A stretch of 64,000 bases of DNA, taken from Streptomyces rhizoryzae (GTDB lineage Bacteria; Actinomycetota; Actinomycetes; Streptomycetales; Streptomycetaceae). The DNA is taken from positions 85,260-149,259 of the forward strand of contig NZ_JALMUV010000013.1 of the NCBI RefSeq assembly GCF_023155275.1, in the 5' to 3' direction. Below the pieces are notes generated by a model. It saw only the letters and a program-made list of their open reading frames with translations. It searched no databases and was not told where the DNA came from. The first letter of the stretch is position 1. Each line of letters starts with the position of its first letter. Below, piece after piece: positions 1-9,284 of this stretch. Made by a program: the position numbers and the translations under genes.

Positions 1-184
1 GGCCGTCGGGGGTGTCGTCGATCAGCGCCTGGCCCCCGGACACGACGAAGACGCGCGTCGTCGGGTGGCTCCAGGCCGCCGCCAGCCACGCCTCGTCCAG
101 ACGGTGGTGGGCGGAGCGGTCGATCCCGCTCGGCGCGCTGAAGGTGATCGGCCGTTCGGCCGTGCGGTCGGTCCAGGTGGTCAC
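1..184 (-). CDS. nudC: NAD+ diphosphatase NudC, N-terminal fragment (runs off the window)
   Basis: Only the first 61 codons are present, beginning MTTWTDRTAERPITFSAP; the rest, including the zinc ribbon and Nudix box, lies before base 1. The opening residues followed by an LDEAWLAAAWSHPTTRVFVVSGGQ-like stretch fit the N-terminal domain of actinobacterial NudC, which hydrolyses NAD(H) to NMN(H) and AMP and removes NAD caps from RNA. The GTG at 182-184 is chosen because GGAG sits about 12 bases upstream. The context supports the call: nudC lies next to adnAB in mycobacteria. The diagnostic Nudix motif cannot be seen, so confidence is moderate. Confidence 0.65.
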   Translation of the reverse strand, partial: MTTWTDRTAERPITFSAPSGIDRSAHHRLDEAWLAAAWSHPTTRVFVVSGGQALIDDTPDG

Positions 185-254
185 TGGTGTTTCCAACTCC
201 CCCTATACGTGGGCGGGTGCTGTGGACGGGCGCGGAGCGGTGCGGGCGGGCGGG

Positions 255-1655
255 TCAGGACGGGCGCCAGTTCCCGGCGAGGTCGCCCCAGAGGTGGGCG
301 GCGGTCTCGACGCCCTTCATCAGGAGGTCGAGCTCGACCTTCTCGTTCGGCGCGTGCCAGCCGTCGGAGGGCACCGAGATGCCCAGGAAGAGGACCGGGA
401 CGCCGAGGACGTCCTGGAGGTCGGCCGCCGGGCCGGAACCGCCCTCCCGGGTGAAGCGGATCTTCGTGCCGAACGCCCGCCCCATGGCGCGCACCACGGA
501 CTGGAGCGCGGGGTGGTCGAGCGGGGTCAGGCACGGGCGGGTGGCGCCCCAGAAGGTGATCTCGTGGCGGATGCCGGCCGGGAGGCGGTCCGCGACCCAG
601 TCCCGGACGGCCTGCTGGACGGCGCCCGCGTCCTGTCCCGCGACCAGCCGGAAGGAGAGCTTCAGCTGGGCGGCGGACGGGACGATGGTCTTGCCGCCGG
701 GGCCCTGATAGCCGCCGGAGATGCCGTTGACCTCGGCGGTCGGACGGGCCCAGATCCGCTCCAGGGTGGTGGTGCCGGCCTCGCCGAGGGTGGCGTGCGA
801 GTGCGCGGTGCGCAGCCAGCGCTCCTCGTCGAAGGGCAGCTCGGCGAAGAGCTCCCGCTCGCGGTCGGTGAGTTCGATCACGCCGTCGTAGAAGCCGGGG
901 ATCGCGACCCTGCGGTCGGTGTCGTGGAGGGCGGCGGCGAGCCGGGCGGCCTCGGTGGCGGGGTTGGGCACCGCGCCGCCGAACGAGCCGGAGTGGATGT
1001 CCTGGTCCGGGCCGAACAGGTCGATCTGGCAGTCGGTCAGACCGCGCATACCGGTGCAGACGGTGGGGGTGTCCGGGCCCCACATGCCGGTGTCGGAGAC
1101 GATCACCGCGTCGCACGCCAGGCGGTCGGCGTGCCGCTGGACCAGCGCGGGGAAGTTCGGGGAGCCGGACTCCTCCTCGCCCTCGATGATCAGTTTGAGG
1201 TTGACCGCGGGGGCGGTGCGGCCGGTCGCGGCCAGGTGCGCCCGGACGCCGAGGGTGTGGAAGAACACCTGGCCCTTGTCGTCGGCGGCGCCGCGGGCGT
1301 AGAGCTTGCCGTCGGCGGTCACCGGCTCGAAGGGGTCGGTGTGCCAGCCGTCCTCGCGGGCGGCGGGCTGGACGTCGTGGTGGCCGTAGACCAGGACGGT
1401 CGGGGCGGCCGGGTCCCCGGAGGGCCATTCGGCGAAGACCGCGGGCAGGCCGGCGGTCTCCCAGACCTCGGTGACCGGGAAGCCGGTCTCCGCGAGCTTG
1501 GCGGCGAGCCACTCGGCGCTGCGGCGCACATCGGCGGCGCGGGCGGGGTCGGCGGAGACGGACGGGATGCGCAGCCACTCCGCGAGATCGTCGAGGAAGG
1601 CGTCGCGGTGGCCGGCGAGGTACGCGCGGACGGCGTTGTCCGGGGTGGTGCTCAT
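255..1655 (-). CDS. M20 family metallopeptidase (dipeptidase)
   Basis: A 466-residue cytoplasmic zinc peptidase of the M20/CNDP type. The metal-binding HHD of VYGHHDVQP lies near residue 90, with the bridging Asp of GAADDKGQ and the catalytic Glu pair of EGEEESGS following in the usual order; a dimerisation domain occupies roughly residues 210-330 and the C-terminal GGSGPAADLQ and NEKVELD motifs complete the active site. The family removes residues from small peptides. The start is the ATG at 1653-1655 (MSTTPDNAV), because upstream in-frame residues are Arg/Gly rich and atypical. It follows adnB by only 10 bases on the same strand and may be cotranscribed. The substrate is not inferable. Confidence 0.92.
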   Translation of the reverse strand: MSTTPDNAVRAYLAGHRDAFLDDLAEWLRIPSVSADPARAADVRRSAEWLAAKLAETGFPVTEVWETAGLPAVFAEWPSGDPAAPTVLVYGHHDVQPAAREDGWHTDPFEPVTADGKLYARGAADDKGQVFFHTLGVRAHLAATGRTAPAVNLKLIIEGEEESGSPNFPALVQRHADRLACDAVIVSDTGMWGPDTPTVCTGMRGLTDCQIDLFGPDQDIHSGSFGGAVPNPATEAARLAAALHDTDRRVAIPGFYDGVIELTDRERELFAELPFDEERWLRTAHSHATLGEAGTTTLERIWARPTAEVNGISGGYQGPGGKTIVPSAAQLKLSFRLVAGQDAGAVQQAVRDWVADRLPAGIRHEITFWGATRPCLTPLDHPALQSVVRAMGRAFGTKIRFTREGGSGPAADLQDVLGVPVLFLGISVPSDGWHAPNEKVELDLLMKGVETAAHLWGDLAGNWRPS

Positions 1656-1665
1656 GGGCCCGAGC

Positions 1666-4600
1666 CTATCGGCCTTCCGGGGGATACCGGCCGGGGGTCT
1701 CGCCCCGCAGGATCCGCTCCAGCGCCGCCCGGCCCGGCAGGCGCGCGGGTCTGACCACCTCACCGGTGCGGACGAAGAGGAACGCGGCGCCGACCTCGGA
1801 GGGCGCCAGGCCGTACCGCTCGGCCCAGGCGAGGCGGTAGACGGCCAGCTGGAGGGGGTCCGCGCCGCCGGCGCCGCCGGGGAGGGGGCGGCCGGTCTTC
1901 CAGTCGATGATCTCGAAGCGGTCGCCGTCCGGGCCCGGCTCCTTGTAGACCGCGTCGATCCGGCCGCGGACCACCCGCCCGGCGAGCGTCATCCGGAACG
2001 GCACCTCCACCCGGAACGGGGTGCGGGTGGCGTACGGGGTGCGGGCGAACGCCTCCTTCAGGGCGGCCAGGTCCTGGTCGTCGGTGATCTCGCCGTGCTC
2101 GCCCGGCTCGGCGCCGGGCAGTTCGTCGGGGCCGAGCAGCGGCAGCGGCAACTCCTCGAAGCGGGACTGGACCCAGGCGTGGAAGCGGGTGCCGCGGCGG
2201 GCCGCGGGCTGCGGCGGGCGCGGCATCGGGCGGGCCAGCTCGCGGGCGAAGCCGTCGGGGTCGGCGGCGACGTGCAGCAGCTGGGTGGCGGTGAGCGAGG
2301 CGGGCAGCGGGACGTCCCGGACCCGGGCGCGGGAGCTGCGCAGCTCGGCGGCGAGCGCCTCCAGATCACGGTCCCAGGAGGCCACGGTGCGGCGCTCCTC
2401 GGGGAGCAGCGCGGTATCGGCGGGGGCGGCGGGGTCCGCCGGGTCGGTGGGGCCCTCGGGGTCGGTGGGGCCGGCCGGGGCGGGCTCGGGGGTGCGCTGG
2501 GCGATCAGGCGGGGACGGGCACCGGGCGCGGGTCCGGGTGCCGGCTCGTGCGGGACGTCGTGCGGTACGTCGTCGAAGGGCGCCTGCTCGGGCACGTCAG
2601 CGAACGGCGCGTCCTCGAAGGGCGCGTCCTCGAAGGGGGCGTGCGGGGGCTCGCCGTACGCCGCCTCCTCGTAGGGAGACTCGTCGTAAGGGGGCTCGTC
2701 CTCAGGGAGCCCGCCGCCAGGGAACCCGGCGTGGGCGGGCTCGGCGTACGGGTCGTCCTCGGGGGCGGCGGGCCAGTCGTCGTCGGCCGGGGGCGGGGGC
2801 CACTCCGGGTCGTGGGCGGGGGCGGGCGCCGGGGCGCCGGGGGCCGGGGCGTGGCGGGCGAGGTGGGCGCGGACGGCGGCGGCGGCCGCGCGGCGGCGGG
2901 CCAGCGCCGCCTCGTCCAGCGGCAGCGGCCAGGGCTGCTCGGCGGCGGCCGCGGCCAGGGCGGGATTCTCCGCGCCCTCCTCCGGGGCGTCGGCCCAGAC
3001 CTCGATCTCGCCGTGCCCGGCCTCGCAGTGCTCGCGCAGCGCGGTGAGGAAGGCGGACGGGCCGCGCGGGCGCTTCTGGCTGGGGCCCCACCAGTGGCCG
3101 GAGCCCAGCAGCAGCGAGCGGGGGCGGGTGAAGGTGACGTAGCCGAGGCGGAGCTCCTCGGTCTCCTGGTGGTGCTTCATCGCCTCCTTGAAGTCCTTGA
3201 CGCCGCGGGCGGTCCACTCCGCCACACCGGGCAGGGTGGCGGCGTCGCCCCGGAGGGCGTGCGGCAGGACCTTGGCGCGGGCGAGCCAGGACTCACGGGC
3301 CTGCTCGCTGGGGAACTGCTTGGCCACCAGGCCGGGCACCGCGACCACGTCCCACTCCAGGCCCTTGGACTTGTGGGCGGTGAGCACCTTGACGGTGTTC
3401 TCGCCGCCGGGGAGGGAGCTGTCCAGGCCCTTCTCGTACTGGACGGCGGTGCGCAGGAAGCCCAGGAAGGCCAGCAGGGTGGCCTCCCCGTCCAGGGCGG
3501 CGCCGCCCTCCTTGGCGGCGAATCCGGCGGCGATGTCCAGGAACGTGCCGAGCGTCTCCCGCCGGCGGGCGGCCAGGGCGTGCGGGGACGCGGACAGCTC
3601 GACCTCCAGACCGGTGACGGCGAGGATCCGGTGCAGCACGTCCATCAGCGGGTCGGCGAGCGAGCGGCGCAGCTCGCGGAGCTCGGCGGCCAGGCGGGCG
3701 AAGCGGACCCGGGCCTCCGGGGAGAACGGCAGGCCGTCGTCGGGGCCGCCGCCGGACTCCAGGAAGGTGTCCAGCGCGTCGGCGAGCGAGACCGTCTCGG
3801 CCGGGTCGGTGCCCTCGACGGCCGCCGCGAGCCGCCGCTCGGGGTCGTCGCCGGCCGGTGCGGCGTGGTGGGCCAGGGTGCGGGCGCGGCGGCCCAGCAG
3901 CGCCAGGTCGCGGGGGCCGATCCGCCAGCGCGGGCCGATCAGCAGGCGGACCAGGGAGGCGTTGGCCGTCGGGTCCTGGAGGACCTCGCAGACCGCGACC
4001 AGGTCGGCGATCTCGGGCAGGTGCAGCAGCCCGGAGAGGCCGACGACCTCCACGGGGACGTCCCGGGCGACCAGTTCGCCCTGGATGGCGGCGAAGTCGG
4101 CGGCGGTGCGGCACAGCACCGCGATGCCGCCGGGCGGGGTGCCGGTGCGGACCAGGTGGGCGAGGGAGTCGGCGAGCCAGGCCAGCTCCTCGGCGTGGGT
4201 GGGCAGCAGGGCGCAGCGGACCACGCCGTCCCGCTCGGCGCCGGGGGCCGGGCGGAGCGCCTCGACGCCGGCGTGCATGGCGCGCAGCGGCGCGGCGAGG
4301 CGGTTGGCGAGGTCCAGGAGGCGGCCGCCGCTGCGGCGGTTCTCGCTGAGCGCGAAGCGGCGGGCCGGAGTGCCGTCGGCGAACGGGAAGTGGGCGGGGA
4401 AGTCGTCGAGATTGGCCACCGAGGCGCCGCGCCAGCCGTAGATGGCCTGGCAGGGGTCGCCGACGGCGGTGACGGCGTGCCCGGTGGGCGCCCCGGTGCC
4501 GCCGGCGCCGAAGAGGCCGGAGAGCAGCAGCCGCTGGGCGACGGAGGTGTCCTGGTACTCGTCGAGGAGGACGACCCGGAACTCCTCGCGCAGCAGCGCG

Positions 4601-5388
4601 CCGACCTCGGGGCGGGTGGTGGCCAGGGTGGCGGCCAGGGCGATCTGGTCGCCGAAGTCGAGCAGGTCGCGCCGGCGCTTGGCGGCGCGGTACGCGGCGA
4701 CGAGGTCGAGCAGCTCCAGCCGGGCGCGGGCGGTCTCGGGGACCTTGCGCAGGTCGGCGTTGCTGAGCTTGGCGCCGTCCAGCGCGGCGAGCAGCGCGGT
4801 GTCGTGCTCGGCGAGGTCGGCCGGTGTCACCAGGTGCTCGGCCAGCTCGGCGTCGAGCGCGAGCACGTCCTCGACCAGGGTGGGCAGCGAGGTGGTGAGC
4901 GCGGGGTACGGGCCGGGGGCGGCGCGCAGGGTGCGGGCGGCGAGCTGGAAGCGGGTGGCGTCGGCGAGCAGCCGGGCGCTGGGCTCCAGGCCGATGCGCA
5001 GGCCGTGGTCCTTCAGCAGCTGCCCGGCGAAGGCGTGGTACGTGGAGATGCGCGGCTCGCCCGGGGGCGGTCCGTCGCCGGCCGGGCCCTCGGGGAGGGC
5101 GTCGGGGTCGGTGACGCCGGCGGCCAGCAGGGCCGCCCGGACCCGCTCGGCCAGCTCCCCCGCCGCCTTGTTGGTGAACGTCAGCCCGAGGACCTGCTCG
5201 GGGGCGACCTGGCCGGTGCCGACCAGCCACACCACCCGGGCGGCCATCACCGTGGTCTTGCCGGAGCCGGCGCCGGCCACGATGACCTGCGGGGCGGGCG
5301 GGGCCGTGATGCACGCCGTCTGCTCCGGGGTGAACGGGATGCCCAGCAGCTCCTTGAGCTGCTCGGGGTCGGTGATGCGGGCTGACAC
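1666..5388 (-). CDS. adnB: AdnB-like UvrD-family helicase with C-terminal RecB-type nuclease
   Basis: About 1240 residues. SF1A helicase motifs are clear: Q-like TPEQ, Walker A AGAGSGKTT near residue 36, DEYQDT near 274, and a late VLTAHKSKGLEWD. A RecB/Cas4-type nuclease module closes the protein, with RGTRFHAW, an Asp in GRIDAVY, EIIDWKTGRP near residue 1163 and QLAVYRLAW. Mycobacterial AdnAB is a heterodimeric motor-nuclease that resects double-strand breaks; this is the downstream, AdnB, position. Between motor and nuclease (bases about 2410-2890) sits a long Pro/Ala/Glu/Asp-rich segment with repeated FEDAPFEDAP and EPPYDESPYE units, absent from a minimal helicase. The start is uncertain: GTG at 5386-5388 gives MSARITDPEQ; a further in-frame GTG at 5431-5433 adds 15 residues. 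Neither has a strong ribosome binding site. Confidence 0.9.
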   Translation of the reverse strand: MSARITDPEQLKELLGIPFTPEQTACITAPPAPQVIVAGAGSGKTTVMAARVVWLVGTGQVAPEQVLGLTFTNKAAGELAERVRAALLAAGVTDPDALPEGPAGDGPPPGEPRISTYHAFAGQLLKDHGLRIGLEPSARLLADATRFQLAARTLRAAPGPYPALTTSLPTLVEDVLALDAELAEHLVTPADLAEHDTALLAALDGAKLSNADLRKVPETARARLELLDLVAAYRAAKRRRDLLDFGDQIALAATLATTRPEVGALLREEFRVVLLDEYQDTSVAQRLLLSGLFGAGGTGAPTGHAVTAVGDPCQAIYGWRGASVANLDDFPAHFPFADGTPARRFALSENRRSGGRLLDLANRLAAPLRAMHAGVEALRPAPGAERDGVVRCALLPTHAEELAWLADSLAHLVRTGTPPGGIAVLCRTAADFAAIQGELVARDVPVEVVGLSGLLHLPEIADLVAVCEVLQDPTANASLVRLLIGPRWRIGPRDLALLGRRARTLAHHAAPAGDDPERRLAAAVEGTDPAETVSLADALDTFLESGGGPDDGLPFSPEARVRFARLAAELRELRRSLADPLMDVLHRILAVTGLEVELSASPHALAARRRETLGTFLDIAAGFAAKEGGAALDGEATLLAFLGFLRTAVQYEKGLDSSLPGGENTVKVLTAHKSKGLEWDVVAVPGLVAKQFPSEQARESWLARAKVLPHALRGDAATLPGVAEWTARGVKDFKEAMKHHQETEELRLGYVTFTRPRSLLLGSGHWWGPSQKRPRGPSAFLTALREHCEAGHGEIEVWADAPEEGAENPALAAAAAEQPWPLPLDEAALARRRAAAAAVRAHLARHAPAPGAPAPAPAHDPEWPPPPADDDWPAAPEDDPYAEPAHAGFPGGGLPEDEPPYDESPYEEAAYGEPPHAPFEDAPFEDAPFADVPEQAPFDDVPHDVPHEPAPGPAPGARPRLIAQRTPEPAPAGPTDPEGPTDPADPAAPADTALLPEERRTVASWDRDLEALAAELRSSRARVRDVPLPASLTATQLLHVAADPDGFARELARPMPRPPQPAARRGTRFHAWVQSRFEELPLPLLGPDELPGAEPGEHGEITDDQDLAALKEAFARTPYATRTPFRVEVPFRMTLAGRVVRGRIDAVYKEPGPDGDRFEIIDWKTGRPLPGGAGGADPLQLAVYRLAWAERYGLAPSEVGAAFLFVRTGEVVRPARLPGRAALERILRGETPGRYPPEGR

Positions 5389-5475
5389 ATCGGACACCGT
5401 AGCGGCCGCCACTGACAACGCCCGCCCGCACACGGCATCCGCGCAGGTCAGCGCGGTGCACGGGTCGTGGGCGGC

Positions 5476-8400
5476 TCACTCGACGATCTGGCGGCCCTCC
5501 GGCCGGGCGCTGCACGAGGCGTGGAAGGCGCAGTGCCCGCAGTGCGCGCCGGTGGTGGGCGTGAAGCGCTCCTCCAGGACGCGGCCGGCGGCGGTGGCGA
5601 GCAGGTCGCCGACCCAGTCGCCGTCCGGGGGCGGCTGGCGCTGGACGGCGGGCAGCGCATCGCCGCCCTCCTTGCGGGGCGCGCCCAGCCGCAGATGGAC
5701 CAGTTCGGCGCCGCCCGGCTCCGGCCGCTGCCCCCCGAAGGCGTCGTCGAGGGCACCCTCGCGCACCGCGAGCTGGTAGACGGCCAGCTGCGGATGGCGT
5801 TCGACCTCGGGACCGGTGGGCTTCTGCTTGCCGGTCTTGAAGTCGACCACGTAGGCGCGGCCCAGGGCGTCCCGGGAGACGTGGTCCATGCTGCCGCGGA
5901 TGCGGACCTCGTAGGCGCCGGCGCCGAGGGTGACGTCGAAGCCGTGCTCGGTGGCGACGGTGTCCCGGCCGAGGGTCTCGCGCTCCATGACGTGCCAGCG
6001 CAGGAAGCGCTCCAGGGCGGCGCGGGCCTGGTCCTTCTCCTGGCGGGACTTCCAGGGGGCGTCGAAGGCGAGCGCGTCCCAGACGGAGTCCAGCCGCGCC
6101 ATCAGGACGGCCAGGTCGGCGGGGGTGCGGCCGGAGGCGACCTCGTCGGCGAGGACGTGGACGACGTTGCCGAAGCCCTGGGCGGCGGTGGCCGGGGCGT
6201 CGGCCTTCACCTCGCGGCCCAGGAACCACTGGAGGGCGCAGGTGTTCGCCAGTTGGTCGAGGGCGCTGCCGGAGAGCGTGACGGGCAGGTCGCGGTCGCG
6301 CAGCGGGACCGCGTTGTGGGTGGGGTCGTCGAGGCCCCACCAGCTGTCCGGGTGCGCGGCGGGCACCAGGGGGTGGCCGTCGTCGTCGCGCAGCGCGGCC
6401 AGTCTGGCCAGCCGCTGGGCGGCCGCCTCGCGCAGCGCGGGCGCGGCCTCCGGGTCGACGGTGGTGGCGCGCAGCTCGGCGACGAGCGCGGCGACGGTCA
6501 GGGGGCGGCGCGGGCGGCCGGTGACGTCCTGCGGGGTGACGCCCAGTTCGGTCAGGAACCGGGACGGCTGGTCGCCGTCCTCGGCCGCGGCCTTGACGGC
6601 GGTGACCACCAGGCGCTCCCGGGCCCGGGTCGCGGCCACGTAGAACAGCCGGCGCTCCTCGGCGAGCAGGGCGCCGGGGGTGAGCGGTTCGGCCAGGCCG
6701 TCCCGGCCGATCCGGTCGGCCTCCAGGAGCGAGCCGCGGCGGCGCAGGTCGGGCCACAGGCCCTCCTGGACACCGGTGACGACCACCAGCCGCCATTCCA
6801 GGCCCTTGGCGCGGTGCGCGGTCATCAGGCGCACCGCGTCGGGGCGGACCGTGCGGCGGGTGAGGGTGTCGGCGGCGATGTCCTGGGCGTCCAGCTCCTC
6901 CAGGAAGTTCAGGGCGCCGCGGCCGCCGGTGCGCTCCTCGGCGCGGGCCGCGGTCTCGAAGAGGGCGACGACGGCGTCCAGGTCGCGGTCGGCGTTGCGG
7001 CCGGCGGCGCCGCCGCGGCGGGCGGCCCGCTCCAGCCGTCCGGGCCAGGGGGTGCCGTCCCACAGCTCCCACAGCGCCTCCTCGGCGGTGCCGCCGCCGG
7101 CGAGGAGTTCGCGGGCCTTGCGCAGCAGCAGGCCGAGCCGCTGGGCGCCGCGGGCGTAGCGGGGGTCGTGGGCGACCAGGCGCTCGGGCTCGGCGAGGGC
7201 GCGCGCGATCAGCTCGTCGGAGGGCGCGGGCAGCGCCCGGCCGGCCGCCCGCTCCTCCTCGCGCAGCGCCCGGCCCAGCCGCCGCAGGTCGGCGGCGTCC
7301 ATCCCGCCGAGCGGGGAGGTCAGCAGGTCGATGGCGGTCTCGGGGTCGAGCGCCGGGGCGGGCGCCGCCGCCTCCGGGGGGCCGGCGTCCGCAGCGGTGT
7401 CCGCACCGCCCTGCGACCCGGTGTCCACAGGGGCCTGCGGGCCCCCCTCCGCACCGGCTTCCGGACCGGTCTCCGGCTCCGGACCGGCCTCCGGCTCCGG
7501 ACCGGACCCTGTGCCGTCCTCCGCGTCCGCTGCCCCGGCGCCCCGGTCGCCGTCCGCCGCCTCCGGGGAGGCCGCGGGCCGCGGCACCCTGGGGGCACCC
7601 GGCGCGCCCGCCACCACCCGCAGGGCCGTCAGCAGCGGGGCGACCGCCGGTTCGTGGCGGAGCGGGAGGTCGTCGCCGTCGATGTCGAGGGGGATCCCGG
7701 CGGCGGTGAGCGCCCGGCGCACGGCGGGGATGGAGCGCCCCCCGGCGCGCACCAGGACGGCCATCTCGCGCCACGGCACCCCCTCCTCCAGATGGGCGCG
7801 GCGCAGCAGGTCCGCGACGTTGTCGAGTTCGGCGCCTGCCGTCGGGTACGTGTAGACCTCGACCCGGCCGCCGTCCCGTACGGGCGCGGGGTCGCGGTGG
7901 ACGCGGACCGCGTCGGCGGGCAGCCGGGTCAGCGGCATCCGCCGGGTGATCAGGCGGGTGGCCGCCAGCAGGGCGGCGCCGGAGCGGCGGGAGGTGCCCA
8001 GGACGGCCACCGGGGCGGGGCCGCCGTCGGCGCGCCGGAAGGTCTCCGGGAAGTCGAGGATGCCGTTGACGTCGGCGCCGCGGAAGGCGTAGATCGCCTG
8101 GTCCGGGTCCCCGAAGGCCAGCAGCGTACGGCCCGGCGAACCGGGGGCGGCCGGCGCGCCCCGGTTACCGGCGAGCGCGTGCAGCAGCCGCACCTGGGCG
8201 GCGTCGGTGTCCTGGTACTCGTCCACGTAGACCGCGTCGTAGGCGCCGGCCAGCCGGGCGGCGACCTCCGGCCGCTCGGCCAGCAGCACCGCGCGGTGCA
8301 CCAGCTCGGCGTAGTCCAGCACGCCCTGGGCGTCCAGCACGTCGAGGTATTCGGCGAGGAAGGCGGCGGCGGCCTGCCAGTCGGGGCGGCCGGTGCGGCG

Positions 8401-9054
8401 GGCGAAGGCGCCCAGCGCGTCCGGACCCAGGCCCAGTTCGCGGCTGCGGGCCAGGACCGCGCGGACCTCGTCGGCGAAGCCGCGGGTGGTCAGGCAGGCG
8501 CGCAGCTCGTCCGGCCAGCCCACCCGGGCCAGTCCGGCCCCGGCCAGCTCCGCCTGGCCCTCCAGCAGTTCGCGGACGACGAGGTCCTGCTCGGGGCCGG
8601 ACAGCAGCCGCAGCGGGTCGGCGAAGAGGTCGGCGTCCTGGTGGGCGCGGACCAGCGCGTAGCAGAAGGAGTGGAAGGTGGTGGCCTGGGGGACGCCGGG
8701 GCGGCGCCCGGTGGCCGGCTCGTCCGGGTCGGCCAGGCGCGCGGCGAGCCGGTCGCGGAGGGCGACCGCGGCCTTCCGGCTGAAGGTGAGGACGAGGATC
8801 CGCTCCGGGTCGGCGCCGTCCCGGACGCGGCGCACCACGGACTCCACCAGCGTCGTGGTCTTGCCCGTACCGGGTCCGGCGAGCACCAGCAGCGGGCCCC
8901 CGCGGTGCGCCACCACGGCGCGCTGGGCGTCGTCCAGGACCGGCGGCCGGGTCCGCTCCGGCGGGGTGCGCACCAGCCGGTACGCGCCGGGGGCGGCCCG
9001 TCGCGCCGCCTCGCGGGACTGCGCGGCCGGGCCGGCCGGGAAGGAGGAACTCAC
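5476..9054 (-). CDS. adnA: AdnA-like UvrD-family helicase-nuclease with four-Cys Fe-S pattern
   Basis: About 1192 residues. Walker A AGPGTGKTTT lies near residue 58, VDEYQDTDAAQ near 279, and MTAHRAKGLEW marks the late helicase motif. The C-terminal nuclease has MDHVSRD, VVDFKTGKQ near residue 1070 and QLAVYQLAV. A Cys in NTCALQWF near 938 and three Cys in HCGHCAFHASC at the end form the pattern expected for an Fe-S staple, as in AddB and AdnA. It should pair with the downstream AdnB-like protein for end resection. A Glu/Gly/Pro/Ala-rich insert (bases about 7360-7615) interrupts the motor. The GTG at 9052-9054 (MSSSFPAGPAAQ) is preferred; the in-frame upstream sequence is low-complexity. The gene ends 87 bases before the chosen adnB start. 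Confidence 0.9.
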   Translation of the reverse strand: MSSSFPAGPAAQSREAARRAAPGAYRLVRTPPERTRPPVLDDAQRAVVAHRGGPLLVLAGPGTGKTTTLVESVVRRVRDGADPERILVLTFSRKAAVALRDRLAARLADPDEPATGRRPGVPQATTFHSFCYALVRAHQDADLFADPLRLLSGPEQDLVVRELLEGQAELAGAGLARVGWPDELRACLTTRGFADEVRAVLARSRELGLGPDALGAFARRTGRPDWQAAAAFLAEYLDVLDAQGVLDYAELVHRAVLLAERPEVAARLAGAYDAVYVDEYQDTDAAQVRLLHALAGNRGAPAAPGSPGRTLLAFGDPDQAIYAFRGADVNGILDFPETFRRADGGPAPVAVLGTSRRSGAALLAATRLITRRMPLTRLPADAVRVHRDPAPVRDGGRVEVYTYPTAGAELDNVADLLRRAHLEEGVPWREMAVLVRAGGRSIPAVRRALTAAGIPLDIDGDDLPLRHEPAVAPLLTALRVVAGAPGAPRVPRPAASPEAADGDRGAGAADAEDGTGSGPEPEAGPEPETGPEAGAEGGPQAPVDTGSQGGADTAADAGPPEAAAPAPALDPETAIDLLTSPLGGMDAADLRRLGRALREEERAAGRALPAPSDELIARALAEPERLVAHDPRYARGAQRLGLLLRKARELLAGGGTAEEALWELWDGTPWPGRLERAARRGGAAGRNADRDLDAVVALFETAARAEERTGGRGALNFLEELDAQDIAADTLTRRTVRPDAVRLMTAHRAKGLEWRLVVVTGVQEGLWPDLRRRGSLLEADRIGRDGLAEPLTPGALLAEERRLFYVAATRARERLVVTAVKAAAEDGDQPSRFLTELGVTPQDVTGRPRRPLTVAALVAELRATTVDPEAAPALREAAAQRLARLAALRDDDGHPLVPAAHPDSWWGLDDPTHNAVPLRDRDLPVTLSGSALDQLANTCALQWFLGREVKADAPATAAQGFGNVVHVLADEVASGRTPADLAVLMARLDSVWDALAFDAPWKSRQEKDQARAALERFLRWHVMERETLGRDTVATEHGFDVTLGAGAYEVRIRGSMDHVSRDALGRAYVVDFKTGKQKPTGPEVERHPQLAVYQLAVREGALDDAFGGQRPEPGGAELVHLRLGAPRKEGGDALPAVQRQPPPDGDWVGDLLATAAGRVLEERFTPTTGAHCGHCAFHASCSARPEGRQIVE

Positions 9055-9284
9055 GTGGATCGCCGGTCCTGGGGAGGAGGTGCTGGTCGGATGCGGTGCC
9101 GCCGGGCGGCGCGGCCGTCCGGGGCACGGGGCGGCCGGCGCGGCGGAACGGCCGGCCCTGCGACCGTACCGGCTCCGGGAACAGGACCGAAAAGCCGGAG
9201 GCCAGGACCGGCGACCCCGGAGGCCGGCCCCCCGAGGCCGGGCCCCGAAAGCCGGAGGCCGGGCCCCGAAAGCCCCCGCCCCCG
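9055..9284. other. Intergenic, no gene seen
   Basis: The space between the ATL stop and the AdnA start holds GC-rich, direct-repeat-like sequence (several copies of CCGGAGGCC and CCCCGAAAGCC around 9195-9280) but no convincing reading frame. It probably carries an adnA promoter that could not be resolved by eye. Confidence 0.5.

Noticed and set aside
1471..5385. 1304-codon open frame on the plus strand opposite the AdnB-like gene
   Set aside because: Gly/Ala/Arg-rich product without motifs; it is the GC-bias mirror of a clear helicase gene.
3293..7774. 1493-codon minus-strand frame spanning both helicase genes
   Set aside because: Out of frame with both helicases, Arg/Pro/Gly-rich throughout, no domains.
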